Shown here piece by piece: positions 36,301 to 42,112 of a DNA stretch of 43,322 nt (positions are counted from its first letter, which is position 1; each line of letters opens with the position of its first letter). This stretch comes from Fibrobacter succinogenes (lineage in GTDB: Bacteria; Fibrobacterota; Fibrobacteria; Fibrobacterales; Fibrobacteraceae), in assembly GCF_902779965.1 (NCBI RefSeq), contig NZ_CACZDK010000031.1:1-43322 (forward strand), in the 5' to 3' direction. Both the position numbers and the translations under genes were made by a program. The notes under the pieces are model-generated. The model saw only the letters and a program-made list of their open reading frames with translations, had not been told where the DNA came from and made no database searches.

Positions 36301-37026
36301 GAAAACAATGAAACGGCTGCAAATGATGAGTATAATGATGATAAAGCGAAAGAAAACCTAATAAATGCAATAAGGGAACATGTATTGTCTGGTTTAGGAG
36401 ATGAAGGGCGAAAAAAGGTAGAGTCTATAATCGAAAAAATAAAGGATGGTTCCTTTGATGAGGAAATATATAAAAATATAGGTAGGCCGGAAAAAGGAAC
36501 TGATGTAAATCCTACAAAGTTTGGTCGTTTAGTTGAAGATAAAGATTTGCAAGATCTTTATTATATTGCTAGGGCAAGGGATTATCAGATAAGAGACGGG
36601 AAAAATGGCGTTGCACAATACTATATCGTGTATGGTGCTAAATACATGTTTAGATTTAAATATGAAACACGTAATGAACTAACTGAAGAAGGTAAAGATT
36701 GGCTTGATGATACACTTAAAAATTTGCAAAACGAAATGGAAAAGATAATTTCTGAAAATCCTAAATGTGAAAATATCCCTGAAAAAATGCCAAATTCACT
36801 TAACGATTTAGCATTTAAAAGTCACGTAAGGGCATATGTTGATGCTGGCTTTTGTAAAGTGCCTATGGATTGGTGGGATATTATTGGAACCCCTGATCTA
36901 TCAGATATAAAAAAAGGTATAAGACAGGGACTTGGTGTTGCTGCAGAGTGTTTTGATATAAAGATCTTCTTTTACAATACAGGCGCGATATATACCAATA
37001 TGAACGTTAATCGTGAAAAAAAATAG
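30364..37026 (+). CDS. TcB-TcC fusion (SpvB/TcdB/Rhs) with a variable C-terminal toxin tip
   Basis: A 2220-residue protein combining both cocoon subunits of a Tc toxin. Residues ~15-330 are an SpvB-type domain (KGEFNCDAHTGSAKLSIPLP, SYDSGNGNGAFGLGWNLG). Then come FG-GAP-like calcium motifs (DLDGDGRSE, DMTGDGLADLV, CYWPNFGHGRFG), the TcB middle domains (MSGYSNGTGAQVDIEYTPS, RDGYHDPDFREFRGFG, NPVKQYEPYF) and many YD/Rhs repeats. The Rhs core ends YRYTGKEKDEESSLYYCEQRYY, YAYVHGNPLSGVDPSG (Asp1973-Gly1976), where TcC proteins cleave themselves. Residues ~1978-2220 are the tip that would be enclosed and delivered. In Photorhabdus TcB and TcC are often separate genes. The ATG at 30364 has GGTGG 8 nt upstream. 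From about 30420 to 36295 the DNA is markedly GC-rich, unlike its neighbours. Confidence 0.93.
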   Translation: MAEKQKGNESKETQNKSWLLSGPVLSTGRGGGALRGTKGEFNCDAHTGSAKLSIPLPFTPDREGVVPPVSLSYDSGNGNGAFGLGWNLGCPRIERSTSRRLPLYMDSEDSDVFTLSGADLVCIAEEKRGTTTVRHYRLQSESQFSRIEFRKEASGETSFCVFGSDGSQSTYGDSAESRIEDPQYPGHVFAYLISRSEDALGNVVRYRYCGDGANRHLEQVLYGNKASRTISSSPDDFHLGLVFAYAERDDVYVNRKPGFEVRCGLRCESATLYHGFGSASLFSDGNKVRSLSFEYVAGCGGISLLEKVVESGHRVLADGSSASESLPPMSFSYFPFVLGKEWCEFDSSSVSDIPGGFTSAEWIDLYGEGIAGLLMDCGGKWYFKHNLGNGRLSSASEVGDRPVPGAAFGLVDIEGNGVMAMVENKGANAGASSLDESGKFGLRKKFGSVPWIDWERPNIKFMDLDGDGRSEIVVAENDRIRVYLSGGVKGYGNAIYRYFTEPGEKPVLVSQSPDEAVFAADMTGDGLADLVRVRFSDVCYWPNFGHGRFGSAIYMDNAPVLGGYKNFNPANLIVADIDGSGTTDLLYREGDRIHIYRNCLGKSFEFVDTISLPGKGGTVKSADVLGKGLSTIVFGSPLFADASASPRYLPVQGGRTNVMSGYSNGTGAQVDIEYTPSTAYYLEDKLSGNPWTTKLPYVVQCVSKVVSRDLVTGWERTETYAYRDGYHDPDFREFRGFGSVVLREHECGIDPETDQDIRETRTDFYLGKSSEMPTLDCAQAMTTRQWQEGCRSFQGMPKSRKILSVNRDGTEIKEFSTTSWTYRAKFVMEARLPGDRFRNGSCWQCIQESETASFRESADDTPRTNASFTLNTDAYGRPLLSASVWYGRGGSKPDGLPDVVWNEQKKNFVTFTETGYTQDSVHSSGKFRMGLLKKTISYEVKGFSASNLDNPQKLRELFADASRARDVLTREDVVFYDDALSAPRADDTCGLAGTVYERYGLAFESQTLSTIYGNSVDASDMAAAGYVLRDGDWYCKSGRNVYAQDAALNFYRPCGIEDAFGNRTSVVYDAHSWLVESVTDAVGNTVSADNDYRYMSPRTVTDANGNRTAVDWTPLGLVSKVALMGKTGQSEGDTLDSPTEEFIYDFDCFGTSSTPIHVRTRRREAHGSSMCRWLESVEYSDGAGRVVLAKAVAEPGKYKTLENGSVVEKDSGTDVRWVGSGRTIYNNAGNPVKQYEPYFSGSDNYESEPAVVETGVTPVLHYDPLDRLVRTDLPDGTFSRAEFATWEQRNFDQDDTVLESAWYADRNSPDPAGNEPANPEKRAAWLAAKHAGTPSVEYLDAQGRPFYSVADNGTRGRYATLTVFDVLGNPLSVTDARGNVVMSYAYNSLSVACRTASMDAGERRTLLAVDGQPVLGFDSRGHRLRSGYDALRRPTEQWLSENGGAEKLVGRTVYGESAPNSEASNLRGMMWKSYDQSGLVENAAYDFKGNLLQGSRQFARAYNQTIDWNVTAPDSLLESETFTTTTAYDALNRATSIRTPHNSSIPASEILPGYNEASLLEKVDVKLRGATTATNFVQNIDYDAKGQRERIQYGNGSTTGYTYDDKTFRLKRLLTTRNNGADVLQDLNYTYDAVGNVTQIDDSAQQTIFFNGSVVSPSQKFEYDALYRLVKATGREHVSVNADSEPEAEGYNAAQISPQDGTAMRNYAREWEYDSVGNILSMIHKFNGSQWTRRNAYATDCNRLNSTAVGQTTASFAYNAHGSMTSMPHLSAMDWDFTEKLCHVTRGTTEAYYNYDGNGIRTRKVVVKNGVTETRLYLGGFEIWRKTVNGALDTERETLHVMDDQKRIAIVETLTVENGNRVAGPSPVQRYQLDNHLGSASLELDASANIISYEEYYPYGDTSYRAGRSASEVSQKRYRYTGKEKDEESSLYYCEQRYYAAHISRWVSTDPTWLEDGINIYAYVHGNPLSGVDPSGMGTENNETAANDEYNDDKAKENLINAIREHVLSGLGDEGRKKVESIIEKIKDGSFDEEIYKNIGRPEKGTDVNPTKFGRLVEDKDLQDLYYIARARDYQIRDGKNGVAQYYIVYGAKYMFRFKYETRNELTEEGKDWLDDTLKNLQNEMEKIISENPKCENIPEKMPNSLNDLAFKSHVRAYVDAGFCKVPMDWWDIIGTPDLSDIKKGIRQGLGVAAECFDIKIFFYNTGAIYTNMNVNREKK
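36295..37026 (+). other. Unrecognised AT-rich toxin tip of the TcB-TcC fusion
   Basis: A sub-feature of the fusion gene. Immediately after GVDPSGMG the sequence changes from GC-rich Rhs DNA to AT-rich DNA without leaving the frame. The ~243 residues start with a charged helix (AKENLINAIREHV, EGRKKVESIIEKIKDG). Then comes a region with YYIARARDYQIRDGKNGVAQYYIVYG and a C-terminal part with LAFKSHVRAYVDAGFCKVPM, WWDIIGTPDLSDIKKG and FDIKIFFYNTG. I recognise no nuclease, ADP-ribosyltransferase, deamidase, glycosyltransferase or protease motif. The junction is where tips of Rhs/TcC proteins are normally swapped, so a toxin role is inferred from position only. Confidence 0.7.
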
Positions 37027-37064
37027 AGAACAAAACAATTACACATTTTTTGAGTGTCAATTAT

Positions 37065-38102
37065 ATGATTGCTTCTTTTAAAAGTAGACATGCGAAATTT
37101 CTAGGACAAATTTTTTCCTCAATGTTTTGTCTAATTCCTTTAGGTCTCATTGTTTTTTTTGTATTACTTATTGTGATTGTTGAAATTGATGATAAATGGA
37201 TAGCGGAATGGACTTCATTTTCTTTTGAAAAAAAAGAGTCATCGTTTGAAAATCTTTTGGGAATTATGGGGGTAGAAGAAATAGTAATAGAAAATGAAAA
37301 TACATTCACTTTATTTGGTGTTTCTGCAGCAATTTCGAGCGAAAATAAAAGAAAAATATTGATATTTCGAACTACGGATGGAGGTAAGCATTGGGAAACA
37401 ACTGATGCCGGTATAGATGTAGATGATGTCAATTTTTATCATGTTGGTGATTGTGTATATTTTGTTAATTTATTGAGTGAAAACTATAGAGGCAATAATC
37501 CAGTTTATGTATCTAGAGGTGATTTTAAAAATTGGAAATATTTTGGAATAACAAAAAATGCAGGATTTAACTTTGCTCATGTGGAGATGGCTAGCTCCTT
37601 TTCTAATGGTAAATTAGTCTTGTTGGAAAAAGAAAATACTGGTGATTTAATTTTTGAAGAATACTGCCAAAGCATTGGAAAAAAATATGCTCAAAATGAC
37701 AGAAATTGGGTTCTTTGTGGATATGATAGTCCTTCTTCGTCGGTACACGAAGTTCGAATTCTTCGCAAATCTTTGGAAAAATACAGTATATATAACTCCT
37801 TTCCATATAAAAAGCATCCTTTTATCGCTGTTGGAATGGAACCGTCTGATTTTTACGTAAAAAATAATTTGATTGCGTGTCTTTTGAATTTTAAGATGGA
37901 TAATGCGGGAATGAGTTGGCTTCATTATTTATATTATAGTATTGATGGTGGAAAAACATGGCAGAATAAAAAAATTCCTGCATTTATTAATGAACGCTTG
38001 TATATTTCAAAAAAAGAAATTATAGTTTTAGGATTAAATTATATAGATAACAAAAAACGGCTGAAGGTCTCCATTCTGACAATGCCGATTCCGAAAAAAT
38101 AA
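37065..38102 (+). CDS. Membrane-anchored Asp-box (BNR-like) protein, candidate immunity or accessory protein
   Basis: A 345-residue protein starting 38 nt after the toxin tip. It has a single N-terminal membrane segment (SSMFCLIPLGLIVFFVLLIV, residues ~18-37) and a large soluble domain. Two Asp-box motifs are clear, RTTDGGKHWETT and YSIDGGKTWQ, the turn signature of BNR/sialidase-like beta-propellers. The catalytic Arg triad of a sialidase is not recognised. It would project into the periplasm. The start may be ATG 37065 or TTG 37050; no ribosome site is seen, so coupling to the upstream gene is likely. A paralogue lies at 41018-41995 (identical stretches such as IAEWTS, SFEK, GGKTWQN.KIP and PKK at the end). 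Position directly after a polymorphic tip suggests immunity, but this is inference. Confidence 0.72.
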   Translation: MIASFKSRHAKFLGQIFSSMFCLIPLGLIVFFVLLIVIVEIDDKWIAEWTSFSFEKKESSFENLLGIMGVEEIVIENENTFTLFGVSAAISSENKRKILIFRTTDGGKHWETTDAGIDVDDVNFYHVGDCVYFVNLLSENYRGNNPVYVSRGDFKNWKYFGITKNAGFNFAHVEMASSFSNGKLVLLEKENTGDLIFEEYCQSIGKKYAQNDRNWVLCGYDSPSSSVHEVRILRKSLEKYSIYNSFPYKKHPFIAVGMEPSDFYVKNNLIACLLNFKMDNAGMSWLHYLYYSIDGGKTWQNKKIPAFINERLYISKKEIIVLGLNYIDNKKRLKVSILTMPIPKK

Positions 38103-38145
38103 TCCTATATTAACATTATGCCCAGCATTTCTTTACAGAGAAAGC
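38096..38145 (+). repeat. 50-bp dispersed repeat, copy 1
   Basis: Begins at the stop codon of the Asp-box gene (AAAATAATCCTATATTAACA) and continues through an ATG into a frame starting MPSISLQRK. Copies 2 and 3 are at 40785 and 41989. Copies 1 and 2 differ at about 8 of 50 positions by my alignment. It includes TATATT, which resembles a -10 box. Confidence 0.75.
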
Positions 38146-38285
38146 TACCCAAATTTTTTATGAGCAAAAATTTGGCAAAATTTACCTTAGAAAATATTGA
38201 TCCGTTGAATCCTGTACTTCGTAATAAATACATAGATCAAGTTTTTATAGGAAATATCAAACAATTCAAAAAAAGTGGCAAATGA
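38118..38285 (+). CDS. Possible small ORF (55 codons) overlapping the FISUMP gene start
   Basis: Open from ATG 38118 inside repeat copy 1 to TGA 38283-38285, which overlaps the next gene's start as ATGA. The product starts MPSISLQRKLPKFFMSKN and is basic and polar with no membrane segment. The ATGA overlap favours a coding or leader role. However, the first codons lie in a repeat whose other copies run into different frames, and no ribosome site is visible, so it may be a decayed gene end. No family recognised. Confidence 0.3.
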   Translation: MPSISLQRKLPKFFMSKNLAKFTLENIDPLNPVLRNKYIDQVFIGNIKQFKKSGK

Positions 38286-39350
38286 ACTCATTTCTGATTA
38301 AATGTGCCCTATTTATTTCTCTCCTTCTCGCGGCATGCTCCAGCGAGAATTACGAGTCTGTTAGCATTGGCAATCAAGTGTGGATGGCGCGCAATTTGAA
38401 TCGCGATATCGGTGGAAGTTTCTGTTACGACAACGATTCGTTGAACTGCGAAAAGTACGGGCGGCTCTACACTTGGAAAGCTGCACAGAACGCTTGCCCC
38501 GAAGGGTGGTCCGACTCATGCGGACTTTCGAGAACTTGAAAAGAAAGCCATGGGCGTCGATAGCGGGAATGTTGCTTCCGTCCTGAAATCACGCGGATGG
38601 GAATCGTCTGGCAAGAAGAACGGCTTTAACGCCATTCCGGCTGGCTATGGATATTTTACGTTGCATTTCGCTGACGAACATGAAAAAATGAAGTTTATTG
38701 CTCAGCCTGGTGCAAGCATGTTCTGGAGTTCCACAGGGAGCGATTCCATTGCTGAATTGTGGTACTTGACGCAAGGGGAAAAGGAAATCTTCTATTCTAG
38801 AAGTTCCTTTATGAATTACGGTTTGTTTGCGCTTTCCGTGCGTTGTGTAAAGAATAATAGCGCTGTCGCGACATTGTCGAAAAACGATTCCCTCGCTATG
38901 CTGGAGAAAGAGCAACTCATAGAATATTGGGAAAGAAAGACGATGAGTCCATATTTCCAATCTTGTAGTGAAAGCGGCAATGGTGACTTTAATAATTATA
39001 TTCGCTTCCCCAATAATAAGTATCCGTTTTACATCAATAATGATTTGTTTTGTCCAAACAATTGGCCTTGCGGCGATGTTCCAGAGTGCCAAAAATTTTG
39101 CAAAGGGGCTGATGATAAGTATTATATACTTCATGGCGAACCGTATTTTAGACTCGGATGGATCTCGAAATTCAACTTGAAGGAAAACCGCTATGAAAAA
39201 TATATTGAACTTGCCGACGATCCCTTTGATATAAAGCATGCAAAAAGAATAGAATGTTCATCGACTGGAGTAAATGTCGTCTATTATAAATCTAAAGAAC
39301 GATACGATGATGGTGATCCCGAATTCTTTAGTTATGATAAATTCCAATAG
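38282..39350 (+). pseudogene. FISUMP-domain lipoprotein, frameshifted
   Basis: The N-terminal part (38282-38539) encodes a lipoprotein signal (LISLLLAACSS, lipobox LLAAC) and the start of a FISUMP domain (VSIGNQVWMARNLNRDIGGS, YGRLYTWKAAQNACPEGW). After CPEGW the frame is lost at about 38507-38512. The intact paralogue continues with RLPTENDF, whereas here only one base separates TGG from CCGACTCATGCGGACTTT, so five bases seem to be missing. The domain resumes in another frame (PTHADFRELEKKAMGVDSGN ... SVRCVKNN) and runs on to a Cys-rich C-terminal module (CQKFC) ending at 39350. A separate ORF from ATG 38550 could only yield a fragment without a signal. It may be a real pseudogene or a sequencing or assembly error. 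Confidence 0.8.
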
Positions 39351-39359
39351 TGGGTCAGA

Positions 39360-40685
39360 ATGAGATTGAATTTTTTTGCGACACTATTTGTTCTTTTACT
39401 TATGCCATTATTTATGGCGTGTTCGAATGATGAAAAACAATCATTGAATAAAAATTTTGAGTCCGTACGTATTGGTAATCAGATATGGATGGCTAAAAAT
39501 ATAGACGCGGATGTTAGTGGGAGTTTCTGTTATAATAATGATTTGTTAAACTGCAAAAAATACGGGCGGCTATACACTTGGGATGCTGCGCAGAATGTAT
39601 GTCCTGAAGGATGGCGGTTGCCGACCGAGAATGACTTTAGACAACTAAGAGAAAATGCCAGAAGTATTGATGAAAAGAATATCGCTTCGGTCCTGAAAAG
39701 TCCCGAGTGGGATTCTTTGGGGCGTAAGAACGGTTTCAATGCGCTTCCTAGTGGATACCGAAATGAATTTTACAATATTTTTTGTAACTTGTGCATGTTT
39801 ATTGATTTCAATAATATGAAAATAAGGGATATGGGCATAGGTATTTGGGATTCGTTGTTCTATTTTGCTAAAGGTGAAAATGCGTTCTTTTGGAGTATTG
39901 CCAATGGAAACAATTTGGACTCCGCCGCATATCCCGGACATGGTGTTTGGTATCTACACAAAGATGGTGAAAGTTTTTTCTATTCCAGTTTATGGAAAGA
40001 CCATGTTTTGAAAATTGACAATGGAAGAAGTTTTGTTCAGGTGAAGACTTATGTAGATGCCTGGTATGATATGGTAAAGCCTGCGTTTGCGTTTCCTGTT
40101 CGCTGCATAAAGAACTTGCCGAAACAGAAGGGCTTGGAACCGTCTGAACAAGATGAAGATGAAAAGGCTCTTATAACAAAGTGGATGGATGAAACTCAGT
40201 TCGATTATTATACTCGTTGTAATGAAGGTTCGGCTTGTAAAAAAGGCCAGTTCTGTGGCTCGCTTAAAAGGTGCCAAAAATTCTGCATGGACCCAAAAGA
40301 CAGTTCATATGTGATGCTTACAAGATACCAAATTTTTAAGGGTAATCCAAGAAATGAATTTAAAGAGATTTTTCAGTTTGAATTCCGAGAATACGATGAC
40401 GGGGTTACTTTGGGAAGGGCCGAAAATATCACGTGTACGGAGAACGGCTTTTCTATCGAAATGTTTGTGGAAAAATACAAAAAAAACTATGCCTTTGTAA
40501 TAGATATCGATCGAAACGGAACAGTCTCTTTTCCTCAAAAAAATAAGGGATGCTTTCAGCTGTATGATATAAGGTCCCAAGAACTGAAGAAATATGGCGA
40601 AGGGTGTAATGAGAAAAGGTATATGTCCCCTTTCCCTAGGGGCGATTTCTATCGGTTTGAAACAGAGAGAACTTTATTGTTTTAG
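39360..40685 (+). CDS. FISUMP-domain lipoprotein (intact paralogue)
   Basis: A 441-residue lipoprotein (signal ending LMPLFMACSND, Cys21) 9 nt after the frameshifted paralogue. Residues ~34-260 form the FISUMP domain (Fibrobacter succinogenes major paralogous domain): VRIGNQIWMAKNIDADVSGS, YGRLYTWDAAQNVCPEGWRL, NGFNALPSGY and FPVRCIKN. In other proteins this domain is exported and its function is unknown. The C-terminal ~170 residues add a Cys-rich stretch (CNEGSACKKGQFCGSLKRCQ) and a beta-rich end, shared in outline with the upstream copy. AT-rich. It lies among toxin-cassette remnants, so a protective or accessory envelope role is conceivable but unproven. Confidence 0.87.
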   Translation: MRLNFFATLFVLLLMPLFMACSNDEKQSLNKNFESVRIGNQIWMAKNIDADVSGSFCYNNDLLNCKKYGRLYTWDAAQNVCPEGWRLPTENDFRQLRENARSIDEKNIASVLKSPEWDSLGRKNGFNALPSGYRNEFYNIFCNLCMFIDFNNMKIRDMGIGIWDSLFYFAKGENAFFWSIANGNNLDSAAYPGHGVWYLHKDGESFFYSSLWKDHVLKIDNGRSFVQVKTYVDAWYDMVKPAFAFPVRCIKNLPKQKGLEPSEQDEDEKALITKWMDETQFDYYTRCNEGSACKKGQFCGSLKRCQKFCMDPKDSSYVMLTRYQIFKGNPRNEFKEIFQFEFREYDDGVTLGRAENITCTENGFSIEMFVEKYKKNYAFVIDIDRNGTVSFPQKNKGCFQLYDIRSQELKKYGEGCNEKRYMSPFPRGDFYRFETERTLLF

Positions 40686-40784
40686 AAGTTTAAATAAAAG
40701 TTTTTTAGGTTTCACTCCCCATCGTATATCGGAACAACAGAATGTGAGCGAGTTGAATAATGGATTTTTTAGTGATTTTGTTCA

Positions 40785-40834
40785 AAAATAATCCTATATT
40801 AACCATATGGCCAGCGTTTCGTTACAAAGAAGGA
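40785..40834 (+). repeat. 50-bp dispersed repeat, copy 2
   Basis: Same layout as copy 1: it starts at a stop codon (AAAATAATCCTATATTAACC) and leads into an ATG with the frame MASVSLQRR. Here the stop ends an otherwise unassigned frame whose last ~36 codons (from about 40683) may be the leftover 3' end of a lost gene. Confidence 0.75.
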
Positions 40835-41013
40835 ATCTTGGAATTCAGGAGAAATCTTCTGATTTAGAAACGCAGTTGCTTGAGTTGGGATTTCTCTGCG
40901 AAAATAATGATGGAGTCGGGCAGGTTACGGCGAGCTTCTCCTACAACGCCCACGGCAGCATGGCCTCCATGCCGCACCTCTCCGCGATGGACAGGAATTT
41001 CTTTAGGTGTTGA
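40807..41013 (+). pseudogene. Rhs-core fragment (displaced cassette remnant)
   Basis: A 68-codon frame beginning in repeat copy 2. Its 3' part (40915-41001) reads VGQVTASFSYNAHGSMASMP followed by HLSAMD, nearly the same as residues of the TcB-TcC Rhs core encoded at 35608-35694 (VGQTTASFAYNAHGSMTSMP, HLSAMD). The DNA of this patch is GC-rich like the Rhs core and sits in AT-rich surroundings. It stops 4 nt before the second Asp-box gene. It is best read as a scar of an Rhs copy left in front of an old downstream gene, not as a working protein. Confidence 0.75.
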
Positions 41014-41017
41014 TTGC

Positions 41018-41995
41018 ATGGCTAAATTAAAAAAAATGGTTCCCTTTTTTTTCATAGGTGTAATAATTCTCGTTTCATTGCTTTTTGTTGCTGATGAAAT
41101 TGATCTTAAGTGGATTGCAGAATGGACTTCGCTTTCTTTTGAAAAGGAAAAATCTTTGTCTGATATGGATTTTTCTTTTCATGACGAAGCCGTTGTTGAT
41201 AATGAAAAAATAGTCACTTTATTTGGCACGAAAAATGAATCCAAAAGTGACAATAACAAGCCCATTGTATTGCGAACGATTGATGGCGGCAAAAGTTGGA
41301 AGAAATCGGAAATAGACATTGATTTCCAATCTGCATCGTTTGATCGTGTCGGTGATAGTGTTTATATGGTTGCTTTTATTGATAGCAATGATTCGGTAAG
41401 TCGTCCTGTTTATGTTTCTAGCGGCGATTTTGAAAAATGGGAATATGTCGGGATGGCGGAGTCTCCTGAAATTGGTTTATATCATGTAAATAAAGATTCT
41501 TCGAATTTCTTTGCATTGGAAAGAGAAAACTATCCGATTGTACATTTGGGAGAATATTGCCGTAGTTGGAGCCAACGTTATGCTTATAATGACAAAAATT
41601 GGATCGTTTGCGGAAATAATAAACGATATGAAGTCCGTGTTTTACATAAATTAGGAGATGAATATAGAGTACATAGTCAGTTTGTTTATAAATGGCATTT
41701 TGGAATTATTAGTGATTTCGGACTTGCGAATGACGTAATTCCGTCAGTTTTTTATGTTAATGGAAACATAATGGCTGGAATTTTTCAATTTAGATGGTCA
41801 ACTTCAAAATGGATTCACTATCTGTATTATAGTGTTGATGGTGGAAAAACGTGGCAGAACGAAAAAATTCCAGTTTTCGCGTTTGAGCGTTTGACTGTGA
41901 CGGAAGATAAAATTGTTGTTCTTGGCTTTGACTGGTTTTACAAGGAGAAACGTGGAGAAACCGCAATCCTCACGATACCGCTTCCGAAAAAATAA
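41018..41995 (+). CDS. Membrane-anchored Asp-box (BNR-like) protein, paralogue of 37065-38102
   Basis: A 325-residue protein with one N-terminal membrane segment (VPFFFIGVIILVSLLFVA) and two Asp boxes (RTIDGGKSWKK, YSVDGGKTWQNEKIP). It aligns along its length with the protein behind the active toxin tip (DEIDLKWIAEWTS versus VEIDDKWIAEWTS; EYCRSWSQRYAYNDKNWIVCG versus EYCQSIGKKYAQNDRNWVLCG), but many internal positions differ. The ATG at 41018 has TTAGGTG about 8 nt upstream; a longer frame from 40880 would include out-of-frame Rhs DNA and is rejected. It is likely an orphan partner of a previous tip. It ends at repeat copy 3 and a terminator. Confidence 0.75.
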   Translation: MAKLKKMVPFFFIGVIILVSLLFVADEIDLKWIAEWTSLSFEKEKSLSDMDFSFHDEAVVDNEKIVTLFGTKNESKSDNNKPIVLRTIDGGKSWKKSEIDIDFQSASFDRVGDSVYMVAFIDSNDSVSRPVYVSSGDFEKWEYVGMAESPEIGLYHVNKDSSNFFALERENYPIVHLGEYCRSWSQRYAYNDKNWIVCGNNKRYEVRVLHKLGDEYRVHSQFVYKWHFGIISDFGLANDVIPSVFYVNGNIMAGIFQFRWSTSKWIHYLYYSVDGGKTWQNEKIPVFAFERLTVTEDKIVVLGFDWFYKEKRGETAILTIPLPKK

Positions 41996-42038
41996 TCTTA
42001 TATTAACCTTATGCCCTGCGCTTCTTTATAAAAAAGAG
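41989..42038 (+). repeat. 50-bp dispersed repeat, copy 3
   Basis: Starts at the stop codon of the second Asp-box gene (AAAATAATCTTATATTAACC). The ATG frame inside it (MPCASL) meets a stop at once. It runs into the terminator at 42036. Its left flank is also similar to that of copy 1 because the upstream genes are paralogous. Confidence 0.7.
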
Positions 42039-42071
42039 AGCCGAAACACCTTTCGACTCTCAAATTTTTTT
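42036..42071 (+). terminator. Bidirectional terminator between the toxin array and aspS
   Basis: An 11-bp stem with one mismatch, GAGAGCCGAAA / TTTCGACTCTC (42036-42046 with 42051-42061), is followed by AAATTTTTTTG, with an A run on its left. It closes the cassette array (+) and can serve aspS (-). Confidence 0.8.
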
Positions 42072-42077
42072 GCGTCT

Positions 42078-42100
42078 CTAGTAACTAATAACTAGTAACT
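42078..42100. repeat. Short TAGTAAC-type tandem motif
   Basis: Tandem CTAGTAACTAATAACTAGTA followed by ACT lies just downstream of aspS. A matching TAGTAACTAGTAACTGTTAC is at 13511-13530 between two operon genes. The function is unknown; it may be an intergenic spacer repeat of this genome. Confidence 0.5.
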
Positions 42101-42112
42101 GCACCGCAGGTG

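Noticed and set aside
37027..37064. Possible terminator between the toxin tip and the first Asp-box gene (ACAC ... GTGT around a T run)
   Set aside because: The stem is only about four base pairs; a continuous transcript is more likely.
37065..38102. Sialidase activity for the Asp-box proteins
   Set aside because: Asp boxes only mark the propeller turns; the Arg triad and other catalytic residues are not recognised.
40880..41017. Upstream extension of the second Asp-box gene to 40880
   Set aside because: The extra residues come from the Rhs scar read out of frame, while a proper membrane anchor begins right after ATG 41018.
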